From: Bacillota bacterium
GTDB lineage: Bacteria > Bacillota > Clostridia > Christensenellales > Pumilibacteraceae
DNA length: 64,000 nucleotides
Assembly (NCBI GenBank): GCA_009780325.1
Contig: WRAF01000001.1
Location: forward strand, 61,048-125,047
Direction: 5' to 3'
The translations under genes and the position numbers were made by a program. Positions 50,888-60,563 of this stretch are shown piece by piece. Below the pieces are notes generated by a model, which made no database searches, was not told the origin of the DNA, and saw only the letters and a list, made by a program, of their open reading frames with translations. How positions within the stretch are numbered: position 1 is the stretch's first letter; each line of letters starts with the position of its first letter.

Positions 50888-52690
50888 ATGAGTAAGAAAA
50901 ACATAAGAAATTTTTGTATAATTGCACACATTGACCATGGAAAATCAACTTTGGCCGATAGACTTATTGAGTTTACCGGTACTGTTTCAAAGCGTGAGTT
51001 TCAAGATCAGCTTTTGGATAGCATGGATTTAGAGCGTGAGCGTGGCATAACAATAAAATTGACTCCTGTGAGAATGAATTTTTTTCACGAGGGACAAGAT
51101 TATATTTTGAATTTGATTGATACGCCAGGTCATGTGGATTTTACTTATGAAGTATCAAGGTCGCTTGCTGCATGCGAAGGGGCGATTTTGGTTGTGGATG
51201 CATCGCAAGGTGTTGAGGCGCAAACTTTAGCAAATGTATATCTAGCAATTGATAATAATTTAGAAATTTTGCCTGTCATTAACAAGGTGGATTTGCCATC
51301 TGCACGTCCTGATGAAATTAAAAAAGAGATTGAGGACATAATTGGGCTGGACGCAAGCAATGCTCCGTTGATTAGTGCAAAAGAGGGGCTTAATATTGAG
51401 GAGGTTTTGCGGCAGGCGGTTTCGGTTTTTCCTGCACCAAAGGGTGATGAAAATACATCTTTAAAAGCACTCATTTTTGATTCTTATTATGATAATTATA
51501 GAGGAGCGGTTTGTTTAGTTAGAATTATAGATGGTATAGTCAAGGCTGGTATGAAAATAAAAATGATGGCGACAGGTAAAATCTTTGAGGTAACAGAAGT
51601 TGGATTTTTCTCGCCTAAAAATGTGCCTGCATCTAGTTTGGCGGCTGGGCAGGTTGGGTATGTGTGTGCAAGTATAAAAAATGTAGCAGATACCGCTCCT
51701 GGTGATACTATTACTGATGCTGAACATCCTACAAGTGAGCCTTGTGCGGGATATAAAAAAGTTACTCCCGTAGTTTATTGCGGAATTTTTCCTATTGATG
51801 GGTCAAAGTATGGGGACTTAAAAGATGCTTTAGAAAAATTAAGATTAAATGATGCATCTTTATTTTATGAGCAAGAATCCTCTGCAGCATTAGGATTTGG
51901 TTTTAGGTGTGGGTTTTTAGGATTATTGCATATGGAGATAATTGCTGAGCGGCTGGAAAGGGAGTTTAATTTGGATTTGATTACGACGGCGCCAGGTGTT
52001 AATTATAACATGATAAAGACAAATGGAGAGGTTGTGACGGTGACTAATCCTAGCAATATGCCGCCGCTTGTTGAAATTGATTATATTGAAGAACCTATAG
52101 CATTGGTGCATGTGTTTACTCCGCCAGAATATATAGGACCCATTATGGATTTATGTAATGAAAAGCGAGGGATTTATAAAGACATGATTTATTTGGATAA
52201 AACTCGTGTCAAACTAGTGTATGACATACCTTTAAATGAGATTGTTTATGATTTTTTTGATGGGTTAAAATCTAGAACTAGGGGATATGCCAGTCTAGAC
52301 TATGAAATTACTGGATATATTGAAAGTGATTTAGTTAGGATGGATGTGCTATTAAATAATGAAATTTGTGATGCTTTGAGTATAATTGTTCATAGAGAAA
52401 AAGCGTATGCAAGAGGAAGAATGCTGGTGGAGAAATTGAAGGAAGTTATTCCAAGACAAATGTTTGAAGTGCCTATACAGGCTGCAATAGGCAGCAAGGT
52501 AATTGCAAGAGAGACAGTTAAAGCGATGCGAAAAGATGTTTTGGCTAAATGTTATGGTGGGGATATTTCAAGAAAAAGAAAGCTATTAGAAAAACAAAAG
52601 GAAGGAAAAAAGAAGATGCGGCAGGTTGGGAGTGTAGAGGTTCCGAGTGAGGCATTTATGACGGTATTGAAGCTGGATACAAAAAAATAA
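50888..52690 (+). CDS. lepA: Elongation factor 4 (LepA)
   Basis: The 600-residue translational GTPase has G1 '[17 protein letters not shown]', switch 'RERGITIKL', G3 '[13 protein letters not shown]' and G4 'NKVDLPSA'. Domain IV-like '[18 protein letters not shown]' follows, as does the LepA-specific C-terminal domain ('[20 protein letters not shown]', '[17 protein letters not shown]'). It promotes correct ribosome assembly or back-translocation under stress. ATG 50888 has AAAAGGAG upstream. It is followed by a terminator hairpin and by hemW, its usual neighbour in Firmicutes. Confidence 0.97.
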   Translation: MSKKNIRNFCIIAHIDHGKSTLADRLIEFTGTVSKREFQDQLLDSMDLERERGITIKLTPVRMNFFHEGQDYILNLIDTPGHVDFTYEVSRSLAACEGAILVVDASQGVEAQTLANVYLAIDNNLEILPVINKVDLPSARPDEIKKEIEDIIGLDASNAPLISAKEGLNIEEVLRQAVSVFPAPKGDENTSLKALIFDSYYDNYRGAVCLVRIIDGIVKAGMKIKMMATGKIFEVTEVGFFSPKNVPASSLAAGQVGYVCASIKNVADTAPGDTITDAEHPTSEPCAGYKKVTPVVYCGIFPIDGSKYGDLKDALEKLRLNDASLFYEQESSAALGFGFRCGFLGLLHMEIIAERLEREFNLDLITTAPGVNYNMIKTNGEVVTVTNPSNMPPLVEIDYIEEPIALVHVFTPPEYIGPIMDLCNEKRGIYKDMIYLDKTRVKLVYDIPLNEIVYDFFDGLKSRTRGYASLDYEITGYIESDLVRMDVLLNNEICDALSIIVHREKAYARGRMLVEKLKEVIPRQMFEVPIQAAIGSKVIARETVKAMRKDVLAKCYGGDISRKRKLLEKQKEGKKKMRQVGSVEVPSEAFMTVLKLDTKK

Positions 52691-52712
52691 ATTAGTGGGT
52701 TTTATCAAGGTA

Positions 52713-52748
52713 AAAACTCTGCACAAACTAGAGTTGATGCAGAGTTTT
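52713..52748 (+). terminator. Hairpin between lepA and hemW
   Basis: AAAACTCTGC / GCAGAGTTTT with a 16-base loop ends 12 bases before the hemW start. Its 3' arm with TTTT would terminate lepA or fold the hemW leader. Confidence 0.7.
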
Positions 52749-52760
52749 AATTAATTTATT

Positions 52761-53825
52761 ATGCAAAATAATTTAGGTCTTTATATTCATATTCCTTTTT
52801 GCAACTCAAAATGTACTTATTGTGATTTTGTTTCTTTTGATGATGCAAAAGATATGCAAAGAAATTATGTGACAAATCTAATAAAAGAAATTGAGTTTGA
52901 ATCGTACAAAACTAACAAAAAGATAGATACAATATTTATTGGAGGCGGAACACCTTCATCATTATATCAGGGTGCGTTAAGTCAAATATTCAAAACTATT
53001 AATGACAGATTTAAAATAGATGAAAATATAGAATTTAGTATAGAGGCAAATCCTGAATCATGCAATCAAGGGTTTATTAAGGAGTGTGTAGACATTGGAG
53101 TCAATAGATTGAGCTTAGGCTTGCAGTCAGCTTGCGACAAAATACTAAAAAACATAAGAAAACATACATTTTTTGATTTTATTAATGCTGTTTCTCTTGC
53201 CAAAAAATATAAAATTAATAATATAAATTCAGACATTATGCTAGGTTTACCTTCTCAGTCTATAGCTGATGTTATAAATACAATTGATGAAATAATTAAA
53301 TTAGAGGTTAGTCATATTTCTGTGTATGGGTTAAAAATAGAAGATGGGACAGTTTTGCAAAAGCAAGGTTATCAAGTGGATGAGGATTTATCTGTGCAAA
53401 TGTATAATACTGCATATCAGAAACTCAAAGCATTTGGTTTTATTAGATATGAAGTTAGTAATTTTGCTAAAAAAGGTTTTGAGTGCAGACATAATAAAAA
53501 ATACTGGAATTTAAGTGAATATTTAGGGGTTGGATTAAATGCAAGTTCACTATATGATGGAATTAGAAAAACTAATACTTGTGACATGAATCAATATTTT
53601 AAAGGTATATTTTTGGGCAGTCAAGAAAAATCAGATTTTCTAATAGAAAAAATTATGCTAGGGTTAAGGACAAGTGACGGTGTGGACATAAAATATATAG
53701 ACCAAACAAATAAAAAACTCTGTACATTCATAGAGAATGGTATAGTATTCATAGAAAATGGCAGATTAAAAATTAAAGAGGAACATTTTTATATAATGAA
53801 TTCAATTATTTCAGCATTGATTTAA
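52761..53825 (+). CDS. hemW: Radical SAM protein HemW (heme chaperone)
   Basis: The 354-residue radical SAM protein has the cluster motif 'CNSKCTYCDF' (C-x3-C-x2-C). It also has 'IFIGGGTPSSL', 'IEFSIEANPES', 'GVNRLSLGLQS' and the C-terminal 'YEVSNFAKKGFECRHNKKYW', a HemW/HemN-family hallmark. HemW-type proteins deliver heme rather than oxidising coproporphyrinogen. The lack of the HemN N-terminal extension supports HemW. ATG 52761 has no ribosome site; the start lies close behind a hairpin. A terminator follows the gene. Confidence 0.9.
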   Translation: MQNNLGLYIHIPFCNSKCTYCDFVSFDDAKDMQRNYVTNLIKEIEFESYKTNKKIDTIFIGGGTPSSLYQGALSQIFKTINDRFKIDENIEFSIEANPESCNQGFIKECVDIGVNRLSLGLQSACDKILKNIRKHTFFDFINAVSLAKKYKINNINSDIMLGLPSQSIADVINTIDEIIKLEVSHISVYGLKIEDGTVLQKQGYQVDEDLSVQMYNTAYQKLKAFGFIRYEVSNFAKKGFECRHNKKYWNLSEYLGVGLNASSLYDGIRKTNTCDMNQYFKGIFLGSQEKSDFLIEKIMLGLRTSDGVDIKYIDQTNKKLCTFIENGIVFIENGRLKIKEEHFYIMNSIISALI

Positions 53826-53840
53826 GGAATTTAAAAAACA

Positions 53841-53878
53841 CCACGATAGAGTATTTTATTACTTTATCGTGGCTTTTT
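53841..53878 (+). terminator. hemW terminator
   Basis: The arms CCACGATA / TATCGTGG are followed by CTTTTT. The loop is 16 bases. Confidence 0.85.
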
Positions 53879-53892
53879 AACAAGGAGATGTA

Positions 53893-53979
53893 ATGCAATA
53901 TGCGATGTATTTTTCAACATTGCTGCATTACATTCCCTTGATATTAATAGTATGGGAAAATAATGTGATTTATATGTAA
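53893..53979 (+). CDS. Possible 28-residue hydrophobic small protein
   Basis: ATG 53893 has AAGGAG five bases upstream and opens a 28-codon frame 'MQYAMYFSTLLHYIPLILIV' ending 'WENNVIYM'. That is one short membrane-like segment. The same DNA can form a hairpin GTAATGCA / TGCATTAC that would include the start codon, so the RNA fold might control translation, or the hairpin might be the real feature. The gene is too short for the ORF track, and no homologue is known to me. Confidence 0.3.
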   Translation: MQYAMYFSTLLHYIPLILIVWENNVIYM

Positions 53980-54023
53980 TAAAAAAAATGTTATTATTTG
54001 GAAAATTTTAATATCAAATTTGC

Positions 54024-54052
54024 TAGACATTTAAGATATTTGGTGTTATAAT
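54024..54052 (+). promoter_or_regulatory. Promoter for the 269-residue membrane protein gene
   Basis: TAGACA (54024-54029) and TATAAT (54047-54052) are spaced by 17 bases, with an extended -10 TGT. The predicted start point leaves a leader of only about five bases before ATG 54065. Confidence 0.7.
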
Positions 54053-54064
54053 AATAGCATTAAA

Positions 54065-54874
54065 ATGGATGTTTTTATTGGAATGAAAAATATTTTTTTA
54101 TTGAGTAGTGCGTTGACATATATTGTTTATGCTGCAATTGGATTAGCTGCATTCATTTTAGCGTGCTCAATAGTTAGATTGGTGCATTGGTTGCTGACAA
54201 AAAATAAACATCTAGCTGAAGAATATGCCCCGCAGGAAATATCACTATCAGCTACTTCTAAGTATGCAGCGCTGCTTCCTTCTTCAGAAATTTTAGGATT
54301 AGATAATTTTAATAAGGATATCAAACAGAGAGAAATAGTGATTAAAATCACTAGCGATAATAATAAAACAGAAGACAATAGAAACTTAGCAGAAAATCTT
54401 GAAAAAATATTAACTAGACAAGATATTTTTGACAGAATAGAGTTTATGCGTAGAGATCCAGAACAATATCCAACTTTACCTTATTATAAAGATAAAGATG
54501 AAATAAAAAATATATCTTATGATTATATGATGTGTGGTGAGCGGGTATTTTGTTTTATTGAAAGTGAAGATAGCGGAATTACTGATACAGAAGAAAGAAA
54601 ATTATTAACTTTAAAAAATATTGGTTTTAGACTGCCTGATGGTAAGCTTAGTATTTATAAAGATTTAGAGCTTATAAAGATAAAAAATGATTTTTATTTA
54701 TTGGATACAGAAAGCAGGCTTAAAATAAATAAGAAGCAGATTTATGAGTTGGTGGATACAAGTTATAATTTTACTAATAAAAGTTTTTATGTTAATAGAG
54801 ATTTTGATGATGAGACAGAATTGAAAAAAGGTGAAAAAGAGATTGAAATATTTAATGCTGGATTTAATGTTTAA
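54065..54874 (+). CDS. Membrane-anchored protein of unknown function
   Basis: The 269-residue protein has one N-terminal membrane helix ('LTYIVYAAIGLAAFILACSI') and a long charged, mostly alpha/beta soluble domain ('YAALLPSSEILGLDNFNKDI', 'DIFDRIEFMRRDPEQYPTL', 'YDYMMCGERVFCFIESED'). No known motif is seen. The strong promoter is almost at the start codon and no ribosome site exists, so the mRNA is nearly leaderless. It precedes hpf with its own ribosome site and a CAAACATATG-containing spacer. Confidence 0.55.
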   Translation: MDVFIGMKNIFLLSSALTYIVYAAIGLAAFILACSIVRLVHWLLTKNKHLAEEYAPQEISLSATSKYAALLPSSEILGLDNFNKDIKQREIVIKITSDNNKTEDNRNLAENLEKILTRQDIFDRIEFMRRDPEQYPTLPYYKDKDEIKNISYDYMMCGERVFCFIESEDSGITDTEERKLLTLKNIGFRLPDGKLSIYKDLELIKIKNDFYLLDTESRLKINKKQIYELVDTSYNFTNKSFYVNRDFDDETELKKGEKEIEIFNAGFNV

Positions 54875-54943
54875 TGCTTTAATTTGCGAATTAAATTAAA
54901 GTCAAACATATGTTTTTAATAAATTTAAGGAGAAATATAAAAT

Positions 54944-55483
54944 ATGATTATTGAAATCGTGTCAAAAAATTATAACATTTCAGACAGGCTTAAAAACCTG
55001 ATTGAAAAAAAACTTGAAAAACTTGATAGGTATTTTGAAGAAGATACTAAAGTTAAAATTATGTTAAAAGCAATTCAAGTTTACCAGAATACTGAGCTGT
55101 TTTCATTAGAGCTAAGTATAGCAGCAGGTAAAGATATAATGAGGGTAGAAGTATCTGACAAAGATATGTTTGCTACAATTGATCTTGCTATTCCTAAGTT
55201 AGAAAAACAAATTATTAAGCATCGCAAAAAAGTAGCATCTAAATTTAAAAAGTTTAGAGAAAAAGTTATATCAGAGCAAGAGGTCAGTGAGGCAGAAGAA
55301 ATTAGAGCTGTTGTTAGGTCAAAAACATATGGACTTGTGCCTATGACTGTTGAAGATGCGATTGAAGAGCAAGAGTTAATTGGTCACAGTTTTTATGTGT
55401 TCTTAAATAAAACTACAAATGCTGTCAATGTTTTGTATAAAAGAAATGATGGTGATTATGGTTTGATTGAGACAATAGTTTAA
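54944..55483 (+). CDS. hpf: Long-form ribosome hibernation-promoting factor
   Basis: The 179-residue protein starts at ATG 54944 after AAGGAGAAAT. The N-terminal domain (~1-100) has the HPF/RaiA fold: 'IEIVSKNYNISDRLKNLIEK', 'KLEKLDRYFEEDTKVKIML' and 'DKDMFATIDLAIPKLEKQI'. The C-terminal dimerisation domain (~120-179) has 'RSKTYGLVPMTVEDAIEEQE' and 'LIGHSFYVFLNKTTNAVNVL'. The long form dimerises 70S ribosomes into inactive 100S particles in stationary phase. Confidence 0.95.
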   Translation: MIIEIVSKNYNISDRLKNLIEKKLEKLDRYFEEDTKVKIMLKAIQVYQNTELFSLELSIAAGKDIMRVEVSDKDMFATIDLAIPKLEKQIIKHRKKVASKFKKFREKVISEQEVSEAEEIRAVVRSKTYGLVPMTVEDAIEEQELIGHSFYVFLNKTTNAVNVLYKRNDGDYGLIETIV

Positions 55484-55511
55484 TCATTTTAAATTAGGAA
55501 CAATATAATTC

Positions 55512-56282
55512 ATGAAGAAAATCGTATTTATTGATATTGATGGGACTCTTGTTTGTGACAAGGGTCAGGTTTCAAAACGTAATGTCGATGCTATTAAAAG
55601 AATAAAAGATTTAGGCTATATTCCAGTTATTTGTACGGGAAGGGCAGTAAATTTAGCAAAAAACATAATAGAACTGACAAAAGTTGATTACATGATTTTT
55701 GCAAACGGTGGCGGAGCATATGATTGCGGACAAAAGAAAGTAATTTATCAAAATGCAATTGATCATAATTTGGTTAATTGCGTGTGTAATGCAGTTAAAA
55801 ATGATGATATCAAAATAGAATATATTGCAAACGGCAATCTGGTTTCTCTATATATGCCGCAAGATACAGTAGTGCAGATAAATCTTGTTAGTTATCAGGC
55901 TGATATATTGCCTAGTGTAAAACAAATAATAGAAAGTTATGAATCTATAAAAATTGTACATAAGTCAAAGTTTTATTTAGATGATACATTTGCACCTGAT
56001 GGTGATCCAAGAACTCCTGATAAAAAAAGATTCTTTTATGATGTAGCATTAAAAAATACTTCTAAGGGTAGTGGTATTATTGGGCTCTGTAATATATTGA
56101 ACATAAAAAAGCAAGATAGAATTGCTATTGGTGATGAGTTTAATGATTTTAAGATGTTTTCTGAGTGTGGATTTAATGTGGCAATGGGCAATGCGCTGCC
56201 AAATTTAAAAAAAATAGCTGATTTTATAACTGACACAAACACTAACGATGGTGTTGCGCAATTTCTAGATACTCTTAATTAA
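55512..56282 (+). CDS. HAD-family phosphatase (Cof-like)
   Basis: The 256-residue HAD hydrolase has motif I 'VFIDIDGTLVCDKG' (nucleophile Asp and acid/base Asp), motif II in 'VICTGRAVN', the motif III lysine in 'NTSKGSGI' and motif IV 'IAIGDEFNDFKMF'. The type IIB cap lies between ~85 and 185. Cof-like proteins dephosphorylate sugar phosphates, flavin or pyridoxal phosphate; the substrate is unknown. ATG 55512 follows 'TTAGGAACAA'. Confidence 0.88.
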   Translation: MKKIVFIDIDGTLVCDKGQVSKRNVDAIKRIKDLGYIPVICTGRAVNLAKNIIELTKVDYMIFANGGGAYDCGQKKVIYQNAIDHNLVNCVCNAVKNDDIKIEYIANGNLVSLYMPQDTVVQINLVSYQADILPSVKQIIESYESIKIVHKSKFYLDDTFAPDGDPRTPDKKRFFYDVALKNTSKGSGIIGLCNILNIKKQDRIAIGDEFNDFKMFSECGFNVAMGNALPNLKKIADFITDTNTNDGVAQFLDTLN

Positions 56283-56401
56283 AATCAAAATTATAGTTAA
56301 TTAAATTTTTTTAATAAGTTATATTTTAGTTAACTTATACAAACTATAGTTTTTCACTATTTTTATATGCACAATATAGAAAAAAATGAGAGGAACAAAC
56401 G

Positions 56402-58780
56402 ATGTATAAAATTGCTTTAGTCCAAAATTTGTCTGAGATGATAAATTATAGCTATGCAGATTTAAGAGATTATTTTGAAAGCCTCAACCAAAAATGGGCA
56501 GAAAATAGTGAAAAAGATGCACCGCAAAGATATCAAGTCAAGCTTTTTACAGGTTCTAATATAGAATATCTTGCCACAGAGCTTAAATATGATATGGCTT
56601 GTGTTGTTTTTGCAACCAATTGTTTTAATGATAAGCAGATATATCAAGAGGTTCAGACTCCAAAATTTATTGAGGCATTTTCTTATTTTATGAACTCAGG
56701 CGGAGGATGTTTTGTTTTAAATCAGGATAAATTAGCAAAAGCAAATAGTCCTATCGCATTTTTAAATTTTCATGCGTTAGATGATGAACTTAATTTAAAA
56801 CAGGTTGTTAGACAAGAATTAATAAAAGAGGGAAACAAACCTTGTGCTGAAAATGCAATGGGAATTGCATCATTGCACCCTAGCAAGCACAGAAATGATA
56901 AACATACACATTTTCTATTGAGCTATCCTAATGAGATTAATATAGAAAATGTCAAAAAACAGTGTTTAGAAAATAAAAGTCGCTGTGGTGTATTTTGGAA
57001 TTATTGGAAAAACGCAAGCATAGATAATTGGGATGTTGTCATAGAAGACAGAGGACATAAAGAGGGTACACGACCTATAGTGATAAGCTCTAAGCAGTAT
57101 CACCAATTTAGGATTGTTGGATCTACAATAAAATTAGATTGGCAGCAAAATTATGAATTGCTTGATAATATTTTTATATGGCTTATTGAAAAAGAGCACT
57201 CTGTTGCCGTTTTACTTCCAGAAAATAATGATATTAAAGATAATCAATTTGAATATTTATTGCAGTCTCTAAGTGCAGATAGATTTCCGCATAGACAATA
57301 TATTATCGGAGATAAAAAAGATGTTAGGGATGGAGAGTCGCAGCTGGCAATAAGAATACAAAAAAACTTGCATTCTGGATTAATGCTGCATCCTAGAATA
57401 AATTTAGAGAATTTATCTAAAGAATTGAATGAGATTATAATTAAAAAACTTGCTTGTGAAGAGTTAAAGCTGATTCAGTTTAATAGACAGAAAGAAAATT
57501 TTTATAGTTTTAGTGTTGCTGGTTCAAGCTCTAATGCGCATAAAATTTTTAGTGGACATGAACCGTCGGTGGTGACTGCTCTTTTGAAAAAAGATGAGGC
57601 GGGCAATTCTGCTTATATAGATGATAGCTTTTTAAGTACAGTAGATACATTGCAAGTGATGACTGATTCTGACAACAAAATCACTACGGCTAACATTAAA
57701 AATCTTGTGCAAAATGTGTTGGAAAAAACTAAAAATCATGATGTCAATGGCAGTTATGACCAAACAGGGTCAGGTGCAACAGTTGCATTTTTGTGGCTTA
57801 GGGCTAAGTTTGATACTGCAGAAAAAGCAAAAAAGACCAAAGAATTTTTACTTAAAAAAGTAGACGGCTTTGATGAAATTAATAAAATAATTACGTATAC
57901 TACTATGCTTGAGTGTGGTTTTGGGGCGGATACAGATGCTAAAAAAGAGATAGGTTCACTTGTTTTAAAATTATGTAATTGGTTGAAAGATAGACCTCAA
58001 GAAAAATTTGTGGAGCTTCAGTTTATTTGGTTAGTTAGAGCGCTTTTGCACATAAATGATGAGACATTAGTTCAAAATGTTATGCAAAATATAATAGAAA
58101 GAATTCAGTCAGACAAAAAGCGCAACAAAGAGTATTTTAAAGATGTAGATACCGCTGCAATGATGCTAATTTATTTGATTAAGTTGCAAAATAAAAATAA
58201 TTTTGATTCTTTAAATGTGTTTAATTTTTTATATGAATTGGTTATTTTTATCCAAAGTGAAAAAAAGATAGTTTGCAAAGATAAGGGGATATTATATCCA
58301 TGGAATAATAAAATAAGCAGTACTGCTAAGTGTGCCTATGCTTGGTGGATGTTTGATGAATATATTTTGAATATGCCTATGGATGATGTTAGGTTGGCGC
58401 TTATGGCTACACAAATTGGCGGGGGAGTTTATAATACTTCAAAGGCGGCGGTTGCGGCGGCAGAGAATTTAAAGTTAGAAAATGAAAAAATAATTAAAAA
58501 AAATATTGAATTAGAAAATACTAATAAGCGTTTAAGTCGCAATAGATTATTATATGAAGTTTTCATGTCGATGGCTATAATCTTAGCATATCTAACTATT
58601 ATAGTAATGATATTTTTGTCAAGTGATGTATTATCAGTGCTAAGAGAGTTTTGGTTTTTACATTCGATTATATTAACAGCGTTGGTAATTCCTTTTATTC
58701 GCTTTAGTATTCGCTCTAGAAGAAAAACAAAATCTATGAAAGATAGTGATATAGACAAAAGCACAGAATCAAAGAAATAA
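56402..58780 (+). CDS. Large unknown protein: amidotransferase-like N-terminus, helical toroid-like middle, C-terminal membrane helices
   Basis: The 792-residue protein starts at ATG 56402 after GAGAGGAAC. Residues ~1-260 look like a class I glutamine-amidotransferase-like or ThuA-like Rossmann fold ('FSYFMNSGGGCFVLNQDKLA', 'RPIVISSKQYHQFRIVGSTI', 'KLDWQQNYELLDNIFIWLIE') without a nucleophile elbow. A second alpha/beta unit follows ('SVAVLLPENNDIKDNQFEYL'). Residues ~450-700 are helical repeats ('TGSGATVAFLWLRAKF', 'DTAAMMLIYLIKLQ'). They are followed by a coiled coil ('ENLKLENEKIIKKNIELENT') and two membrane helices with a basic tail. I do not recognise the whole architecture. Confidence 0.6.
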   Translation: MYKIALVQNLSEMINYSYADLRDYFESLNQKWAENSEKDAPQRYQVKLFTGSNIEYLATELKYDMACVVFATNCFNDKQIYQEVQTPKFIEAFSYFMNSGGGCFVLNQDKLAKANSPIAFLNFHALDDELNLKQVVRQELIKEGNKPCAENAMGIASLHPSKHRNDKHTHFLLSYPNEINIENVKKQCLENKSRCGVFWNYWKNASIDNWDVVIEDRGHKEGTRPIVISSKQYHQFRIVGSTIKLDWQQNYELLDNIFIWLIEKEHSVAVLLPENNDIKDNQFEYLLQSLSADRFPHRQYIIGDKKDVRDGESQLAIRIQKNLHSGLMLHPRINLENLSKELNEIIIKKLACEELKLIQFNRQKENFYSFSVAGSSSNAHKIFSGHEPSVVTALLKKDEAGNSAYIDDSFLSTVDTLQVMTDSDNKITTANIKNLVQNVLEKTKNHDVNGSYDQTGSGATVAFLWLRAKFDTAEKAKKTKEFLLKKVDGFDEINKIITYTTMLECGFGADTDAKKEIGSLVLKLCNWLKDRPQEKFVELQFIWLVRALLHINDETLVQNVMQNIIERIQSDKKRNKEYFKDVDTAAMMLIYLIKLQNKNNFDSLNVFNFLYELVIFIQSEKKIVCKDKGILYPWNNKISSTAKCAYAWWMFDEYILNMPMDDVRLALMATQIGGGVYNTSKAAVAAAENLKLENEKIIKKNIELENTNKRLSRNRLLYEVFMSMAIILAYLTIIVMIFLSSDVLSVLREFWFLHSIILTALVIPFIRFSIRSRRKTKSMKDSDIDKSTESKK

Positions 58781-58802
58781 AAACAAAGGAAAAGATATTG
58801 TA

Positions 58803-60011
58803 ATGAATAAAAAGACTATTGAAGACATTGATTTTTTAGGAAAACGTGTGCTTGCACGTTTTGATTTTAATGCACCGCTTATAGATGGCGTGATAGCTGA
58901 CAGGACTAGAATTGTCACAGCGCTGCCAACCATCAAATATCTTTTAGAAAAAGGTGCAAAACTTATTATTTGTTCGCATTTTGGTCGTCCTAAGGGTAAA
59001 ATTATGCAAGAGTACTCGCTAAAACCCATACATAAAATGCTGTGTGATTATATAGGAGATATGCCATTTTTTAATGAAGCTATTGCTAAAGATACGGTTG
59101 AGGCAAGCCATAAATTAAAAAATGGTGAGGCAATGTTTTTAGAAAACTTGCGTTTTTATAAAGGTGAGGAGAGTAGTTGTGATGATTTTAGTCAAAAATT
59201 AGCCGATTTATGTGATATTTATATAAATGATGCTTTTGGGGCTTGTCATCGCAATCATGCATCAATAGCAAAAACTCCTAAATATGCAAAGGAATCAGGG
59301 GCAGGCTTTGTACTTAAAAAAGAACTAGAAGTATTGGGTGATAGTCTTTTTGGTGATGTGGCACGACCGTTTGTGGCAATTATTGGCGGGTCAAAAGTAT
59401 CTGATAAGATTGGTGTATTAAAAAACTTGATTAAGAAAACGGACGCTGTTATTGTTGGCGGTGGTATGGCGTTTACTTTTTTAAAAGCGCTTGGGCATTC
59501 TGTAGGCAAGTCATTGATTGAAGAAGACAAGCTAGATATTGCCGTAGAAGTTATAAAAACAGCAAAACAGAAAGGAGTGAAGCTATTATTGCCTGTTGAT
59601 GTGAAAGTGGCAAAAGAATTCCCTAATCCTATTGACAAGTTGGTGGAGTTTGATAATGTGCTGATAGATCAAATACCAAAAGATATGATGGGATTAGATA
59701 TTGGAGTGGGAACAGAGGCAATTTTTGCTTATGAGATAAAGAAGGCAAAAACAGTTTTATGGAATGGGCCTATGGGGGTTTTTGAAAACCCTGTATTTGA
59801 TAAAGGGACATATGCTGTAGCTATGGCTGTTGCTGAAACGACAGAAAACAATGGGGCGATAAGTGTAGTAGGCGGAGGAGATAGTGCATCAGCCGCAGTG
59901 CAGTGCGGTGTCGCAAGCAGGGTTTCTCATATATCAACAGGCGGTGGAGCAAGTTTAGCATTTTTAGAGGGTAAAGTGCTGCCTGGTGTAGCGTGTTTAG
60001 ATGATAAATAG
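58803..60011 (+). CDS. pgk: Phosphoglycerate kinase
   Basis: The 402-residue glycolytic enzyme transfers phosphate from 1,3-bisphosphoglycerate to ADP. Motifs are 'KRVLARFDFNAPLIDG' (the family has 'RVDFNVP'; Asp, Phe and Asn are kept), 'LIICSHFGRPKG' and 'FLENLRFYKGEE'. 'NDAFGACHRNHAS', 'AIIGGSKVSDKIGVL', 'LWNGPMGVFE' and 'VVGGGDSASAA' follow. ATG 58803 has AAAGGAAAAG upstream, 20 bases after the previous gene. No gap or tpi is adjacent, so it is separated from a typical glycolytic operon. Confidence 0.97.
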   Translation: MNKKTIEDIDFLGKRVLARFDFNAPLIDGVIADRTRIVTALPTIKYLLEKGAKLIICSHFGRPKGKIMQEYSLKPIHKMLCDYIGDMPFFNEAIAKDTVEASHKLKNGEAMFLENLRFYKGEESSCDDFSQKLADLCDIYINDAFGACHRNHASIAKTPKYAKESGAGFVLKKELEVLGDSLFGDVARPFVAIIGGSKVSDKIGVLKNLIKKTDAVIVGGGMAFTFLKALGHSVGKSLIEEDKLDIAVEVIKTAKQKGVKLLLPVDVKVAKEFPNPIDKLVEFDNVLIDQIPKDMMGLDIGVGTEAIFAYEIKKAKTVLWNGPMGVFENPVFDKGTYAVAMAVAETTENNGAISVVGGGDSASAAVQCGVASRVSHISTGGGASLAFLEGKVLPGVACLDDK

Positions 60012-60052
60012 ATAGATGTTTTGTTTATATATTATGATTTAAGGAAGTAAAA

Positions 60053-60553
60053 ATGCAAAAGAGAAGAATATTTTTGGCGCTTGAAAAAAAGTTATTAAAT
60101 AAGAATAAAGAAAATAAAGAGAATGAGGTTGTCTTAGAAGAGGCGGATTTTAAGGATGAAAAATTATCATGGGCAGGATATAATCGTCTTAAAAATGAAT
60201 GTGAATATATTGATTATTCTGATCAAATAGAGATAAAAATTCCACAAAGGTATGATGCAGATTTTAAAAATTGTTTAGAGAACATGGCGGCTAATGAGTT
60301 ATCTAAAATTAAAAAAGATAAGATAGAAGCAAGAATTAAGGCGTCAATTTTATTTTTTATTGGGATAATAATATTAACTATAGGTTTGGTGTGGATTAAT
60401 GAGGCAAATGTAGTAAGGCAAGAATTTACTTTAATTATAAGTTGGGTCTTTATTTGGGCTGCTGCAGAAAAATTATTTTTTGATAGACGTGATTTACAAA
60501 ATAACAGATACAATTTACTTCATATTTTAACTGCAAAAATTAATACATATTAA
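60053..60553 (+). CDS. Small two-span membrane protein, unknown
   Basis: The 166-residue protein starts at ATG 60053 after AAGGAAG. The first ~95 residues are charged and probably cytoplasmic ('LSWAGYNRLKNECEYIDYSD', 'QIEIKIPQRYDADFKN'). Two membrane segments follow ('ASILFFIGIIILTIGLVWI', 'FTLIISWVFIWAAAEKLFF') and then a short tail with 'DRRDLQNNRYNLL'. No known family. It follows pgk by 41 bases and may share its transcript. A terminator hairpin (AAAACAAG / CTTGTTTT) follows at 60564-60592. Confidence 0.55.
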   Translation: MQKRRIFLALEKKLLNKNKENKENEVVLEEADFKDEKLSWAGYNRLKNECEYIDYSDQIEIKIPQRYDADFKNCLENMAANELSKIKKDKIEARIKASILFFIGIIILTIGLVWINEANVVRQEFTLIISWVFIWAAAEKLFFDRRDLQNNRYNLLHILTAKINTY

Positions 60554-60563
60554 TATTGATTCA

